DNA of 64,000 nucleotides from Diospyros lotus (taxonomy: Eukaryota > Streptophyta > Magnoliopsida > Ericales > Ebenaceae), in contig NC_068338.1 of assembly GCF_014633365.1 (NCBI RefSeq), positions 24,996,616 to 25,060,615 on the forward strand. The letters run 5' to 3'. Position numbers and translations under genes: made by a program. Of the stretch, positions 10,933 to 23,086 are shown piece after piece. Below the pieces are notes generated by a model. That model did not search any database. It was not told where the DNA came from and saw only the letters and a program-made list of their open reading frames with translations. Each line of letters begins with the position of its first letter. Positions within the stretch are counted from its first letter, which is position 1.

Positions 10933-13205
10933 TGTAAGCACCCCCGCCCGGATATCCCAACCACCAGGTCTATCCGAACTAAAGCGCTTACATAAGGGAA
11001 GAGAAATAGACAGAAGACAAAAATATCCTGGCATGGATACATAAGAAATACAACAGCGGAAGCAAAATGAAAAACATGCACGCCCACAAGTACCCCGCTG
11101 GAATAGCGGTCACAGAGTATATAAAAATATACAGACACCTGTGCCAACAAATAAAAGATACAAGGAACAACCCGGCACAATAAAAAATGAGAGACAAAAC
11201 TCCTAACAAAACATCAGAGACAACGGGGGCAAGCTAAATGTACACCTACCGACACGGCTGGCTGCTAAGTAGAACGATTCTTGCCCTCGGCCTTCGCTTT
11301 ACCCTTACCTGGACTGATGGAAAGCAAGGTGAGTCGCAAGACTCAACAAGTTATAAGAAAAGGAAGGCTATATAGTAATTCGAGAAAATCACCCCAACAC
11401 AATCTCGCACGTACACACAAGCCATGTGACGCAACAATACAATAGTGCAGCATAATAATAGCACACACCGGTCCTTAGGGCCCACATAAGACACCTGGCA
11501 CCCAAGTCCCATACCAACCTGCCGCTGCCCTGAAAGGCAACATAGATCTCCAACAAACCTGTGCGCACTGTCTCGGGTCGGTACTCCCGTCACCCATATC
11601 CATGTCGGTAGTCCCGACACCCGAGCCATAGGCTCCCTCGGAACGGTACTCCCGTTCGAGAACTAAATACTACCAGTAATCATGCAATTCACATAACAAT
11701 GCAATGACGTAGTGAGCATCAACGTAATACACTGGCAGCCATACATCCAGGCATCAGGCCGTGCTCCGCCCGTATAGTAAACCACACGCGATGCATATGC
11801 CCATGCTGGATGCATCATAACCAAGCTAGGATGTCCGTGACCAAGCATAACCAGATCATGAAAACCCCAACATCCAGCCCATACCCCTGTGCACACGAAA
11901 ACATGCAACAAGAATAAAATGATACCAGTCATGCTATAATCACGTAACGGCAGAGCCAGTCAACAATGCTTGGCACCGATCAACGGTCAGTGGATAGGAG
12001 AGACCAGCCAACGGCCTAAGATAGACCGTACGACCGTCACTCCGTCACCGAACAGCCGATCCTTGTCCCCCACTGCCCAACCGCTCTAGCCTATAAACAA
12101 CCAAAATCCATAATAATGCCCGAACAGCTAAGAACCTAGCCCCGAGTGAGTACGGCATCATTCCCATAGGCTTGGGGGTGGCACAAACCCCCGTAGGCAA
12201 CCAACGAATAAAATCCTCGAGACCAGTTTAATAAATTAAATTTTAAAACAAATCGTTTAAAATTCCATAATTTATTAACAGCCGAAACAAACGAAGGGAG
12301 GTCAAATAAATTGACAACGAAAGGATTGACCAGGAGGGTATAAAGAACTTGCCTTTACGAAGATATCCTTAGGCTCGTTTTGGCCAAACGCGGTAAAAAT
12401 TATACACACTGCAATATCCAAATTATTTGCCAAAATTAACAAATTTGGACTCTAAAGGAAATTCCAACTGTAGAGAATATTAATTACTAGCTCGTCTACA
12501 TACCTGGTAATTTAAATCTTCAATTAAACTTGAATTACTCTGAATTTTCCACCAAATTTCTCCAAATTTCGGGCTCGCACACGCACTGATTTTTCTCCAA
12601 AATTGATGCTGTTTCAATTGCAAAAAGAACGCCTGATTTGGGCTTTAAATAGGGGCAAAAATGGGTGGAGGAGGCGCGGACACGTGGTAGCGCGCGGGCC
12701 AGCCACTGGAGGCCACTGCCTCAATCGAAACGACATCGTTTCAACGCCTAGTGGCTGAAATAAATCAGCCAAAATTCCAGCCTCGCGCGCCTGCCCACCC
12801 GCGGAATCAATCCCGCGTTCGCTGCCTGGCCACCTCGCGCGCGACCGCTCGCGCCCGCACGCCACCTTCAACATATATATGCCTTACGTTATATTTAAGG
12901 TGACTTTTCGGCCCTTTCTGGAATTCGCATCAGCACCCTCCAACTGCCATTATTCACACACACCCCCTATAATATTTACACTAACGCCCAAAACTACCAA
13001 AAATCACACAATTTAATTTATTTCAATTTTTTTCTAATTCCCAAAATATTCCAAAATAACATAATTAATTACCCTAATTTCTTATTTCCTTAAAATCACA
13101 TAATTTATTTTTATTTATAATAACAAATTATTTTAATATTCCTTTTAAATGAAATTACCCCAATAATAAATAATTAAATTAAATTACAATTTACGAGTCG
13201 CTACA
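10933..13205 (-). repeat. LTR of E, left (3' in element sense)
   Basis: About 2273 bp. A minus-strand TATA-like box (TATTTAAAG) is at about 12643-12652. The outermost segment (12880-13205) is extremely AT-rich. In the first few hundred bases I count roughly one difference per 20 bases against the right copy. Confidence 0.92.
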
Positions 13206-13225
13206 AATCCTCCCCCCCCTTAAAA

Positions 13226-13245
13226 GAATTTCGTCCCCGAAATTC
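13226..13245 (-). other. Perfect palindrome beside the polypurine tract of E
   Basis: Arms GAATTTCG (13226-13233) and CGAAATTC (13238-13245) surround a loop that reads GGGA in element sense, 20 bp from the 3' LTR. This is the fourth example of the same architecture in the window and comes from a different gypsy clade. Confidence 0.85.
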
Positions 13246-13253
13246 GTACTTGG

Positions 13254-13907
13254 CTAGGTAAATAACTGAGGGTGAAGTCGCCTCATGTCTTTCTCTAGCT
13301 CCCAAGTAGCCTCCTCAGGGGTATGTCGCTGCCACTGGACCTTCATGTAGGAAATCGTACGGTTGCGGAACACTTTCTCTTTCCGATCCACAATACTAGT
13401 AGGCAACTCGATATACGACGCGTCCTCTTGCACCACGAACGAGTGATAATCAATAACATGCCCGGGATCTACCACATACTTGCGAAGCATAGAAACATCA
13501 TGTATGTGGGCTAGCTGAGGGGGTAAAGCTAATCGGTAAGCCAACGATCCGACTCGCTCCAGTACCCCGAACGGTCCCATATAACGAGGACTCAACTTGC
13601 TAGATACTCCAAAGCGTCGAACACCCCTCATCGGCATGACTCGAAGGAACACGTGATCACCCACATCAAACTCCAAATCCGGGCGTCATCTATCCGCGTA
13701 ACTCTTCTGACGGTCCTGAGCTGCCTTCATCCTAGCCCGAATCAACTGGATCTTCTCTGTCGTCTGCTCTACCAACTCCGGTCCAAGCAACGCTTGCTCC
13801 CCAATCTCAGTCCAGCAAAGCGGTGATTTACACGGTCGCCCGTACAACGCCTCAAATGGTGCCATCCCAATACTAGCCTGGAAGCTATTATTGTAGGCAA
13901 ACTCCAC
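13254..13907 (-). pseudogene. Element E integrase C-terminus and chromodomain-like tail
   Basis: The integrase C-terminal part runs from the EFAYNNSFQASIG block (13907 downward) to the GPFGVLERVGSLAYRLALP module. It ends in a chromodomain-like tail (MKVQWQRHTPEEATWELEKDM, about 13270-13335). In chromoviruses this tail steers integration to marked chromatin. A single stop near 13684 splits the two pieces, and a frameshift near 13951 separates them from the catalytic core. Confidence 0.85.
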
Positions 13908-13950
13908 AGGTACGGAACATGTCCTCCAAAGTCCGTATGGTTCGCTCCAA

Positions 13951-14781
13951 CTACCTGTCGGTCTGAGGGTGGAAAGCTGTACTGAAAGTCAACTGGGTCC
14001 CCATAGCACTTTGTAACGCCTCCCAAAATCGTGAAGTGAACCGAGGGTCCCTATTTGACACAATACTGGCTGGCACTCCGTGCAGTCTCACCACCTCATC
14101 AATATATAACTTGGCCAGTCGATGAATGGGATAGTTCTTCTTGACAGGTAGGAAGTGCGCTGATTTAGTCAACCGGTCGATAATCACCCATATCGAATCG
14201 TATCCCCGGTTGGATCGTGGCAATCCTAAGACAAAATCCATAGCTATGCGCTCCCATTTCCACTCCGGCACAGATAAAGGTCGTAACAATCCCGCGGGCC
14301 TCTGGTGCTCAGCTTTAACTTGCTGGCACACCAAGCATCGTGATATAAACTCTGCTACGCTCCTCTTCATGCCGCTCCACCAATATTGACGCCGTAAGCC
14401 TTGATACATCTTCGTCGCTCCAGGATGAATAGTATAGGGAGAACGATGAGCCTCCTCTAGGATCCTCTGCCTGATATCACTGTCACTCGGCACACAAATC
14501 TGTCTACGGAACAATAGCAAGCCATCGTCCCTCTGGCTGTACCCCAATGGCCCAAATCTCTCCATATCAGCCATGATCTCGCCAAACTCCACATCCTGTC
14601 GCTGTCGATCGTGAATCTGACCCTCTAGATTTGAATGGATACTCATGGCAGCATAATAGAGTGTAGGATTGTCTGGTGCCACTGAGATAGTAAGGTCACT
14701 CATCTGCTCCAGTAAGAACCACTCTTGCACCATCATAGCTGCAACTGATGCTCCACGGCGACTCAATGCATCCGCTACCAC
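13951..14781 (-). pseudogene. Element E integrase catalytic core
   Basis: The zinc-binding His/Cys region (YTIHPGATKMYQGL...CLVCQQVK) precedes the rve fold. The first Asp is present in IAMDFVLGLP. The usual SDRDPRF block reads SNRDPRF, so the second catalytic Asp appears replaced by Asn. The third motif (FHPQTD) runs straight into a frameshift before the catalytic Glu. The enzyme would insert E into DNA but is dead as written. The end of RNase H (VADALSRRG) opens this segment. Confidence 0.87.
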
Positions 14782-14910
14782 ATTAGCTTTACCTGAGTGA
14801 TAGAGGATCTCACAGTCATAATCTTTAAGTAGCTCTAACTAACGGCGTTGTCTCATATTGAGTTCCATCTGTGAAAAGAGGTACTTAAGGCTCTTGTGAT
14901 CCGTGGAAAT

Positions 14911-15159
14911 CTAAACTCTCTCGCCATAAAGATAATGCCTCCAAATCTTCAAAGCAAATACTACAGCCGCTAACTCTAGATCATGGGTAGGGTAATTCTC
15001 TTCGTGCCTCTTCAACTGTCTGGATCCATAAGCATTCACTCGACCGTTCTGCATCAAAACGCACCCTAGCCCTGCATATGAGGCATCACTGTAAACAGTA
15101 AATAACTCACCACTCCTGGGTATTGTCGGTACTGGCGCCGAAGTCAAACGCCGCTTCAA
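14911..15159 (-). pseudogene. Element E RNase H
   Basis: RNase H fold with the first Asp in [13 protein letters not shown] and the block [20 protein letters not shown], ending in [10 protein letters not shown]; a stop follows just past it. It degrades the RNA strand during reverse transcription. A stop near 15189 breaks the join to reverse transcriptase. Confidence 0.87.
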
Positions 15160-15189
15160 CTCCTGAAAGGATCTCTCACAAGACTCGTC

Positions 15190-15814
15190 CTAAATAAATC
15201 TGGCGCCCTTCCTTGTCAACTTCGTCATGGGTGATGCAAGCCGTGCAAAACCTTCTATGAATCGTCGATAATACCCGGCAAGGCCAAGAAAACTCCGAAT
15301 CTCCGTCACTGTCATCGGTCTAGGCCAATCCATCACGACTCTGGTCTTCTCTGGATCTACTGAGATACCTTCACCTGAGACCACGTGTCCCAAGAATACA
15401 ACTCGGGTCTGCCAAAACTCACATTTAGAAAACTTGGCATACAACTGCTCCTCTCTGAGTTTCTGCAGAACCATGCTCAGATGCACCTCGTGTATCTCAG
15501 GCTCGGTGAGTAGACTAGGATGTCGTCAGTAAAAACTATGACAAAGGAATCCAGATATTCCTTGAATACCTTGTTCATTAGATCCATAAATACTGCAGGT
15601 GCATTGGTCAGCCCAAATGACATGACCACAAACTCGTAATGGCCGTAACATGTACGAAATGCGGTCTTCGCAATATCCTCATCTTTGACCCGCACCTGGT
15701 GATAACTTGACCGCAAATCTATCTTGGAGAACATCGACGCACCACGCAACTGATCCAGTAAATCATCCACATGGGATACGGGGGTACTTATTCTTAACTG
15801 TTACTTGATTAAGC
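15190..15814 (-). pseudogene. Element E reverse transcriptase, palm and thumb
   Basis: After a CAG-to-TAG type stop (about 15812) and a 1-bp frameshift (about 15775), the palm resumes with [15 protein letters not shown] and the catalytic box [10 protein letters not shown]. That box normally reads F-hydrophobic-DD, and Thr is an unusual substitution. The thumb follows ([32 protein letters not shown]). The two parts overlap near 15480 through another frameshift. Confidence 0.87.
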
Positions 15815-17867
15815 TATCGGTAGTCGATACATAATCGCATAGACCCGTCCTTCTTACGCACAAATAATACTGGGGGCCCCCATGGTGATGTGCTCGGTCG
15901 AATAAAACCTCTCTCTAAAAGATCTTGCAACTGCACCTTGAGTTCTTTCAATTCATTAACAGCCATACGGTAAGGAGCCTTGGAAATGGGCTGCGTACCT
16001 GGTATCAGATCGACTGCAAAATCAATCTCCCGGTGCGGTGGTAGTCCCTGCAACTCATTTGGGAACACATTCGGAAAGTCTTGCACCATAGGATAGGCAG
16101 CCAACTCTTTCTTCTCCCCAGCTATCACGGTCACAAATGCAAAATAGGCTTCACACCCACGTCGTATAAGCCTCTCGGCGTGCATAACTGATATCATCGG
16201 CGTAGTCACCACTGGCTTCACACCCCGGTATGTAACAACTGATCTCCCCAGGCATTCAAATGAAATCACCTTCCGACGACAATCAACTCGAGCATAGTGC
16301 CGTGAAAGCCAATCCATACCCAACAATAAGTCAAAATCCTGGATCGCCAAAATAACGAGATCCCCTAAAAATACCTGGTCATGAATCCCTATCTCGCAAT
16401 CCCTGACCATCTCATTCCCCAACAAGACCGTCCCTCCCGGTGTCGAAACAGACAAATCATATGGCAAGGGGTTACACGGGATCGAGATCTTATGCAACAG
16501 ATGGGGTGCTATGAAAGAGTGGGTAGAACCTGTATCAAATAAGGCACGTACGTCGTGACTATGGAAAGAAAGTATACCTTGTACTGTGTCACTGCCCTCA
16601 GCTGCCTCGGCCGCTGTCACCGCAAATGCCTTCCCCTGCATCTGTACTCTCTCTGTAGGCCCTGGGCGCTGTGCTGTTGGTAGGGGTAATGGTGCTCCTG
16701 GACCTTGTGCCCCAGGTGTAGACTGTCTTTGAGCTGGTCTGGGCTCTCCAGTCCGTAGCCCTCCAATCTGTGCTGGCTTGGTACACACGTTCGCTCGATG
16801 GCCTCTCTGTCCACAGGGAAAGCAAATGATATCCTGCCCTGTGGCCGGTGTAGCTGGTGGGGCCGGTGTAGCCGGTTTAGGCCCCTGTGGATAGTCTCTC
16901 TTTAAATGTCCCGGCTGACCACAGCAATAACACACGTCCCGACGTACATACCGGCACTGCCCCTGGTGTCTCTGCCCGCACTGCCGGCACTGTGGAAGCC
17001 CTGAACTCTTATTGTCCGCATCCCATTTTCTCTTCTTACTGCTACTCCCTGTACCTTTCATGACTAACTGGTCCGATCGAGCCTCCAATCGGTCCCGCTC
17101 AACCGCATAGGCCCGCTGAACAACTGAAGGAAAGTCGGGTGCCTCGATACCAGCCATGGCGTGGCGAATCTCTGGTCGCAACTCCCTCTGAAACTTGTTG
17201 ACTCTGCAAGACTCAGGGGTCACTAACTTTGGAGCATAACGAGATAACGCCACAAAATCAGTCTCATACTGTGTAACTATCTTGCTCCCCTGCTGTAAGT
17301 CAATAAACTCGAACACCTTTTGCTCTCTAACCCAAGTTGGTACATAAGTCTCATTGAACGCCGAGACAAACTGTGCCCATGTCGGGCCCTCATCACCATA
17401 TCGTGTCTGGTGGTCTCCCACCATCGCTCGGCGTCACCTCGCAACAGAAAGGTCTCCAGTCGAACCCTATGGGCCTCTGCACAGCCTATAGATCGCAAAT
17501 GCTTCTCCACTGCCAATAGCCAATCCTTGGCCTCTGTCGCGTCGGCGCCTCCACTAAACTCTGGTGGACGTAGGGCCATAAAATCTTTAAGCAATGCAGC
17601 ACCAGAACTATCCCTTGCCCCTGGCGTACCTGAGTGCGACGCTTGGGCCGTAGTGGTCCTACCATCATGACTGCGCTCCTGACGTAACTGTGATGCTGCC
17701 AGTACATCCACAGCTCGTAGGATACCTGCCAATGTCACCTGCATGTCCGGAGGCCCTGGCTGTGTCTCATCTCCTGCACCTGTCGCCTGTACCTCAGGAG
17801 TAGGAACAAGATGCCCTCTACCTCTCGCCGGCGGTCTACCACGACCTCGTCCACGACGTGCGTCCAT
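15815..17867 (-). pseudogene. Element E gag, protease and start of reverse transcriptase
   Basis: Gag starts at the ATG at 17867 (MDARRGRGRGRPPARGRG). A frameshift near 17400 lies in the capsid region (ERWWETTRH to [10 protein letters not shown]). Then come zinc knuckles: a C..C..H-like [12 protein letters not shown], a defective [14 protein letters not shown] (last Cys is Tyr) and an intact [14 protein letters not shown] at about 16790-16825. The protease has the normal DTGSTHSF (about 16515-16536). The reverse transcriptase begins [20 protein letters not shown] and stops at IDYR. All lie in one frame from about 17424 to 15815. Confidence 0.88.
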
Positions 17868-17984
17868 GAGTCCTACATAACCAAGATTAATTAGAATGCA
17901 TTTCGAAATGACAGACACGACCTAACACTCTAACTCTACCTAACAGCCTTGGTGTATAGTTACTTGTCCCCCAAATTGACTCAA

Positions 17985-18004
17985 TGACGCTATGATACCA
18001 ACAT
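17985..18004 (-). promoter_or_regulatory. Primer binding site of E
   Basis: On the minus strand the sequence next to the right LTR reads ATGTTGGTATCATAGCGTC, containing TGGTATCATAGC, an initiator Met-tRNA-type primer site with one change from the usual GAGC. It fixes E on the minus strand. Confidence 0.8.
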
Positions 18005-20278
18005 TGTAAGCATCCCCGCCCGGATATCCCAACCACCCGGTTTATCCGAACGAAAGCGCTTACATAAGGGAAGAGAAATAGACACAAGACAAAAATATCC
18101 TGGCATGCATACATAAGAAATACAACAGCGGAAGCAAAACAAAAAACATGCATGCCCACAAGTACCCCGCTGGAATAGCGGTCACGGAGTATATAAAAAT
18201 ATACAGACACCTGTGCCAACAAATAAAAGATACAAGGAACAACCCGACACAGTAAAAAATGAGAGACAGAACTCCTAACAAAACATCAGAGACAACGGGG
18301 GCAAGCTAAATGTACACCTACTGATACGGCTGGCTGCTAAGTGGAACGATCCTCGCCCTCGGCCTTCGCTTTACCCTTACTTGGAATGATGAAAAGCAAG
18401 GTGAGTCGCAAGACTCAGCAAGTTATAAGAAAAGGAAGGCTATACAGTAATTCGAGGAAATCACCCCAACACAATCTCGCACGTACACACAAACCATGTG
18501 ACGCAACAATATAATAGTGCAGCATAATAATAGCACATACCGGTCCTTGGGGCCCACATAAGACACCTGGCACCCAAGTCCCATACCAACCTGCCGCTGC
18601 CCTGAAAGGCAACATAGATCTCCAACAAACCTGTGCGCACTGTCCCAGGTCGGTACTCTCGTCACCCGTATCCATGTCAGTAGCCTCGACACCCGAGCCA
18701 TAGGCTCCCTCGAAACGGTACTCCCATCCGAGAACTAAATACTACCAGTAACCATGCAATTCACATAACAATGCAATGGCGTAGTGAGCATCAACGTAAT
18801 ACACTGGCGCCCATACATCCAGGCATCAGGCCATGCTCTGCCCGTATAGTAAACCACACGCGATGCATATGCCCGTACTGGATGCATCATAACCAAGCTA
18901 GGATGTCCGTGACCAAGCATAACCAGATCATGAAAACCCCAACATGCAGCCCGTACCCATGTGCACACCAAAACATGCAACAAGAATAAAATGATACCAG
19001 TCATGCTATAATCACGTAACGGCAGAGCCAGTCAACAGTGCTTGGCACCGGTCAACGGTCAGTGGATAGGAGAGACCAGCCGATGGCCTAAGATAGACCG
19101 TACGACCGTCACTCCGTCACCGAACAACCGATCCTTGCTCGCACTGCCCAACCGCTCTAGCCTATAAACAACCAAAATCCATAATAATGCTCGAATAGCT
19201 AAGAACCTAGCCCCAAGTGAGTACGGCATCATTTCCATAGGCTTGGAGGTGGCACAAACCCCTGTAGGCAACCAATGAATAAAATCCTCGAGACCAGTTT
19301 AATAAATTAAATTTTAAAACAAACTGTTTAAAATTTCATAATTTATTAACAGCTAAAACAAACGAAGGGAGGTCAAATAAATTGACAACGAAAGGATCGA
19401 CGAAAAGGGTATAAAGAACTTGCCTTTACGAAGATATCTTTAGGCTCGTTTTGGCCAAACATGGTAAAAATTATACACACTGCAATATCCAAATTATTTG
19501 CCAAAATTAACAAATTTGGACTCTAAAGGAAATTCCGACCGTAGAGAATATTAATTACTAGCTTGTCTACATACCTGGCAATTTAAATCTTCAATTAAAC
19601 TTGAATTACTCTGAATTTTCCACCAAATTTCTCCAAATTTCGGGCTCGCGCACGCACTGATTTTTCTCCAAAATTGATGCTGTTTCAATTGCAAAAAGAA
19701 CGCCCGATTTGGGCTTTAAATAGGGGAAAAAATGGGCAAAAGAGGCGCAGCCATGTGGCAGCGCGCGGGCCAGCCACTGAAGGCCACCGCCTCAATCGAA
19801 ACGACATCGTTTCGACGCCTAGTGGCTGAAATAAATCAGCCAAAATTCTAGCCTCGCGCGCCTACCCACCCGCGGAATCGATCCCGCGTCCGCTGCCTAG
19901 CCACCTCGCGCTCGACCGCTCACGCCTGCACGCCACCTTCAACATATATATGCCTTACGTTATATTTAAGGTGACTTTTCAGCCCTTTCTGGAATTCGCA
20001 TCAACACCCTCCAACTTCCATTATTCACACACACACACCCTATGATATTTACACTAACGCCCAAAACTATCAAAAATCACACAATTTAATTTATTTCAAT
20101 TTTTTTCTAATTCCCAAAATATTCCAAAATAAAATAATTAATTACCCTAATTTCTTATTTCCTTAAAATCACATAATTTATTTTTATTTATAATAACAAA
20201 TTATTTTAATATTCCTTTTAAATTAAATTACCCCAATAATGAATAATTAAATTAAATCGCAATTTACGGGTCGCTACA
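18005..20278 (-). repeat. LTR of E, right (5' in element sense)
   Basis: About 2274 bp, colinear with the left copy throughout, ending GCTACA and followed by the duplication TCGCT. Confidence 0.92.
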
Positions 20279-20932
20279 TCGCTCATGCAGCCCTGGTGCT
20301 CCAGATGGTCGTTCGGCGACTTTCAGTGGGTTGATCGAATCCTAGGGCCAAACTTTGCTGATTTTGCGCTTTGGGCCCTCCAAGTTTTGGGTTTCTCACT
20401 TTGTCCCATTTCTACTTAACCCCTCAACATTTCATAATTGCCTTTAAGGCCCTCATGTCCTAAAACATCCATTTGACCCCTGAAGATTCCGAAAAAACAT
20501 TGTTTTGGCCTCCTTCTGGCAATTTTAGAAAACTGCACTTAGGCCCGAATCTTCGTTTTGGTCCTAAACCTCTTCGTTTCTTCTTGAAACCACTGAAGGG
20601 TTGTTCCTTATGAAAAATCGAAGCCTCTTCAAGCTTCCGTTGACTTCCCGAAAGTTGTCTATAAAAATTCGGTATTGCAGCCTAATTGGCAGCTGCATTT
20701 TAGCTGTACCAAAAACTATTCTCGATCTCATTTCTTTCTATGCTATAAATCATGCCTCAAAATACTTATCACGGCCATATCATTTTCTTTTGGCATCTCG
20801 GCTCCAGGGCACTCCCTGCAGTCGATTCGGTCAATTTTTCGGCCTATTTAGATACGAATGTTCCCTGAAATTCGTTTTTCTAATAAAACACTTATTTTCA
20901 AATAATCCAAATTTCTTGGGTATTACAATAAG

Positions 20933-22550
20933 TGTTATGATCCTCTCACAAACAAAATCCATATCAGTATGGATGTTTCATTTTTTGCAAAACCTTATTT
21001 TACCCAAAATTCTCTTCAGGGGGAGACACATGAAGTTAAAGAAAATTTTTGGATGTTTCTGTCCCACTTCCAAATGCAATATGTCCCACTCAAGAACCAC
21101 ATGTTTCTGATAATGGTCACTTAGGAGATTCTGGTTCTTTGGTGCCAAGTAAAGGAGTTTCTCGTGCAGGGGGAGAAGTAATACAAACCGATTATCACGA
21201 TCTAAATTCTGAGTTTCAGGTTTATACTAGGTAGAGATCTCATCAAAGGAACAAAGACCTGAATGTCAGCTCTACACAAAACCAGTCTGAAAACCCGAGC
21301 AATGGCACTGTAAGTTCAAGAAGTCCCATTTCAACGTCTAATTTACTCCCTTCAATTGTACCCAATAGTTCCCCAGTTGATTCTTCAACTATTATCAATT
21401 ATTCTCCTACTATTCCTGATCTTGATGTTCCTATAGCAATTAGGAAAGGTGTCAGAAATTGCACTAAACATCCTATTGCTAAATATATCTCTTACTACAG
21501 ATTATCAAAAACTCATAAAGCTTTTACATATAGGATTTCACACTTGTTTGTTCCAAGGAATATACAGGAAGCTTTGAATGATCCGAATTGGAAATTAGCA
21601 GTCATAGAAGAGATGAATGCTCTAAGGCGAAGTGGCACTTGGGAGATAGTTTGCTTGCCCAAAGGCAAGAAAATAGTAGGGTGTAAATGGGTGTTTACAA
21701 TAAAGTGTAAGGCTGATGGGAACATTGATAGGTACAAAGCCAGATTGGTGGCTAAAGTTTTCACCTAGACTTATGGGATTGATTATCAGGAGACCTTTGC
21801 TCATGTTGTTAAAATAAACTCTATCAGAGTCCTGTTGTCTCTTGCCGTAAATTCAGATTGGCCTCTACACCAGCTTGATGTCAAAAATGCGTTTCTTAAT
21901 GGTGATCTTGTAGAGGAGGTTTTCATGAGTTTGCCTCCGGGATTCGAAAAGAAATTTGGGAGTGACAAAGTATGCAGACTGAAGAAATCCTTGTACAGTC
22001 TCAAACAGTCACCGAGAGCATGGTTTGAACGCTTTGGAAAGGCAGTTACCAGTTATGGCTTTTTTCAAAGTCAGGCAGATCACACTATATTTTATAAACA
22101 CTCAAAAGATGGTAAAGTTGCAATTTTGATTGTTTATGTTGACGACATTATTTTAACTAGTGATAATGAGACAGAATTAGCAACCCTCAAGAAGAAACTT
22201 GCAAAGGAGTTCCAAATTAAGGACTTGGGCATTCTAAAATACTTTCTTGGAATGGAGTTTGCAAGATTCAAATAAGGTATTTTCGTCAATTAGAGAAAAT
22301 ATGTACTTGATCTTCTTGCAGAAATAGGTTTACTCAATTGCAGGGTGTCAGAGACTCCCATTGAGCCTAATGTGAAATTACAGGCTGCCAAAGCTGAAGA
22401 AGTGAAGAACAGGGAACAATATCAAAGACTTGTGGGTAGGTTAATCTACTTATCTCATACGCGGCCCGATATTGCTTTTGCAGTTAGTATGGCAAGCCAG
22501 TTTATGCAGAGCATTTCGAGGTGGTCTACAGAATCCTAAGATATCTTAAA
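20933..22550 (+). pseudogene. Copia C reverse transcriptase region
   Basis: Copia C resumes after D at KCYDPLTNKIHISMDVSFF, the linker that follows integrase. The reverse transcriptase starts about 21545 (EALNDPNWKLAVIEEM) and has [22 protein letters not shown] and the catalytic IVYVDDIILT box (about 22125-22155), then LVGRLIYLSHTRPDIAF. Stops lie at about 21767, 22273 and 22291, with a frameshift after RWSTES near 22539. The catalytic Asp pair is intact. Confidence 0.88.
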
Positions 22551-23086
22551 GGGACACCCAGCAAAGGATTAATGTTTAAGAAACATGGTCACCTGCAAAT
22601 TGAGATCTACACTGATGCAGATTGGGCAGGAAGTATTAACGATAGGAGATCTACTTCGGGCTACTGTTCTTTTGTTAGGGGAAACCTAGTCACTTGGTGA
22701 AGCAAAAAACAAAATGTGGTGGCTAGAAGTAGTGCAGAAGCAAAGTTTAGAGTTGTTGCCCATGGAATTTGTGAGGGAATGTGGATCAAATGAATACTTG
22801 AAGAGCTGATGTTTTCTCATTCAGTACCCATAAAAGTCTATTGTGACAACAAGGCTGCCATCTCTATAGCTCCTAATCCAGTATTGCATGACCGTACGAA
22901 ACATATAGAGGTGGACAAACATTTCATCAAGGAGAAGATCGATGCTGGAATAATATGCATGCCATACCTTCCAACCACCAAACAAATTGCTGATATTCTA
23001 ACTAAGGGTCTACACAAGAAGCAGTTTGATAAACTTATTGGCAAGCTGGCTATGGAAGACATCTACAAAACCAGCTTGAGGGGGAG
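22551..23086 (+). pseudogene. Copia C RNase H, terminal stem and polypurine tract
   Basis: RNase H begins IYTDADWAGSINDRRSTSGYC (about 22605) and continues through AEAKFRVVAHG and NPVLHDRTKHIEVD to ADILTKGLH. Two stops (TGG-to-TGA type, about 22697 and 22789) interrupt it. At the end, arms CAAGCTGG (23042-23049) and CCAGCTTG (23071-23078) could pair, and the tract TTGAGGGGGAG directly precedes the LTR. Confidence 0.85.

Larger units (their letters stand above)
10933..20278 (-). mobile_element. Element E: complete chromodomain Ty3/gypsy retrotransposon (Tekay/Del type)
   Basis: Two LTRs of about 2.27 kb (10933-13205, 18005-20278) run TGTAAGC...GCTACA and are flanked by TCGCT (10928-10932, 20279-20283). 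On the minus strand the primer site (TGGTATCATAGC, about 17990-18002) and the polypurine tract (AAGGGGGGGGAGGA, about 13207-13221) are in place. The internal region codes gag, protease, reverse transcriptase, RNase H, integrase and a C-terminal chromodomain-like tail, which is the gypsy order. Long LTRs and the terminal chromodomain place it with Tekay/Del chromoviruses. Several stops and frameshifts make it non-autonomous now. Confidence 0.92.
9127..20927 (-). mobile_element. Element D: solo LTR of a long-LTR gypsy (Tekay type), host of E
   Basis: With element E removed, this is a single LTR of about 2.4 kb (9127-10932 plus 20284-20927). On the minus strand it starts TGTAATACCC and ends AGTGTTACA, and it is flanked by the 5-bp duplication ATAAG (9122-9126 and 20928-20932). 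There is no internal region or second LTR, so unequal recombination between LTRs probably removed the rest. A minus-strand TATA box (TATAAATAGG, about 10705-10715) marks the LTR promoter. After the right duplication, copia C coding resumes in register, which confirms the boundaries. Confidence 0.85.

Noticed and set aside
10905..13205. Open frames inside the E LTRs (also at 17887-19271) as proteins
   Set aside because: They are duplicated only because the LTR is duplicated, are hydrophobic antisense readings, and match no family.
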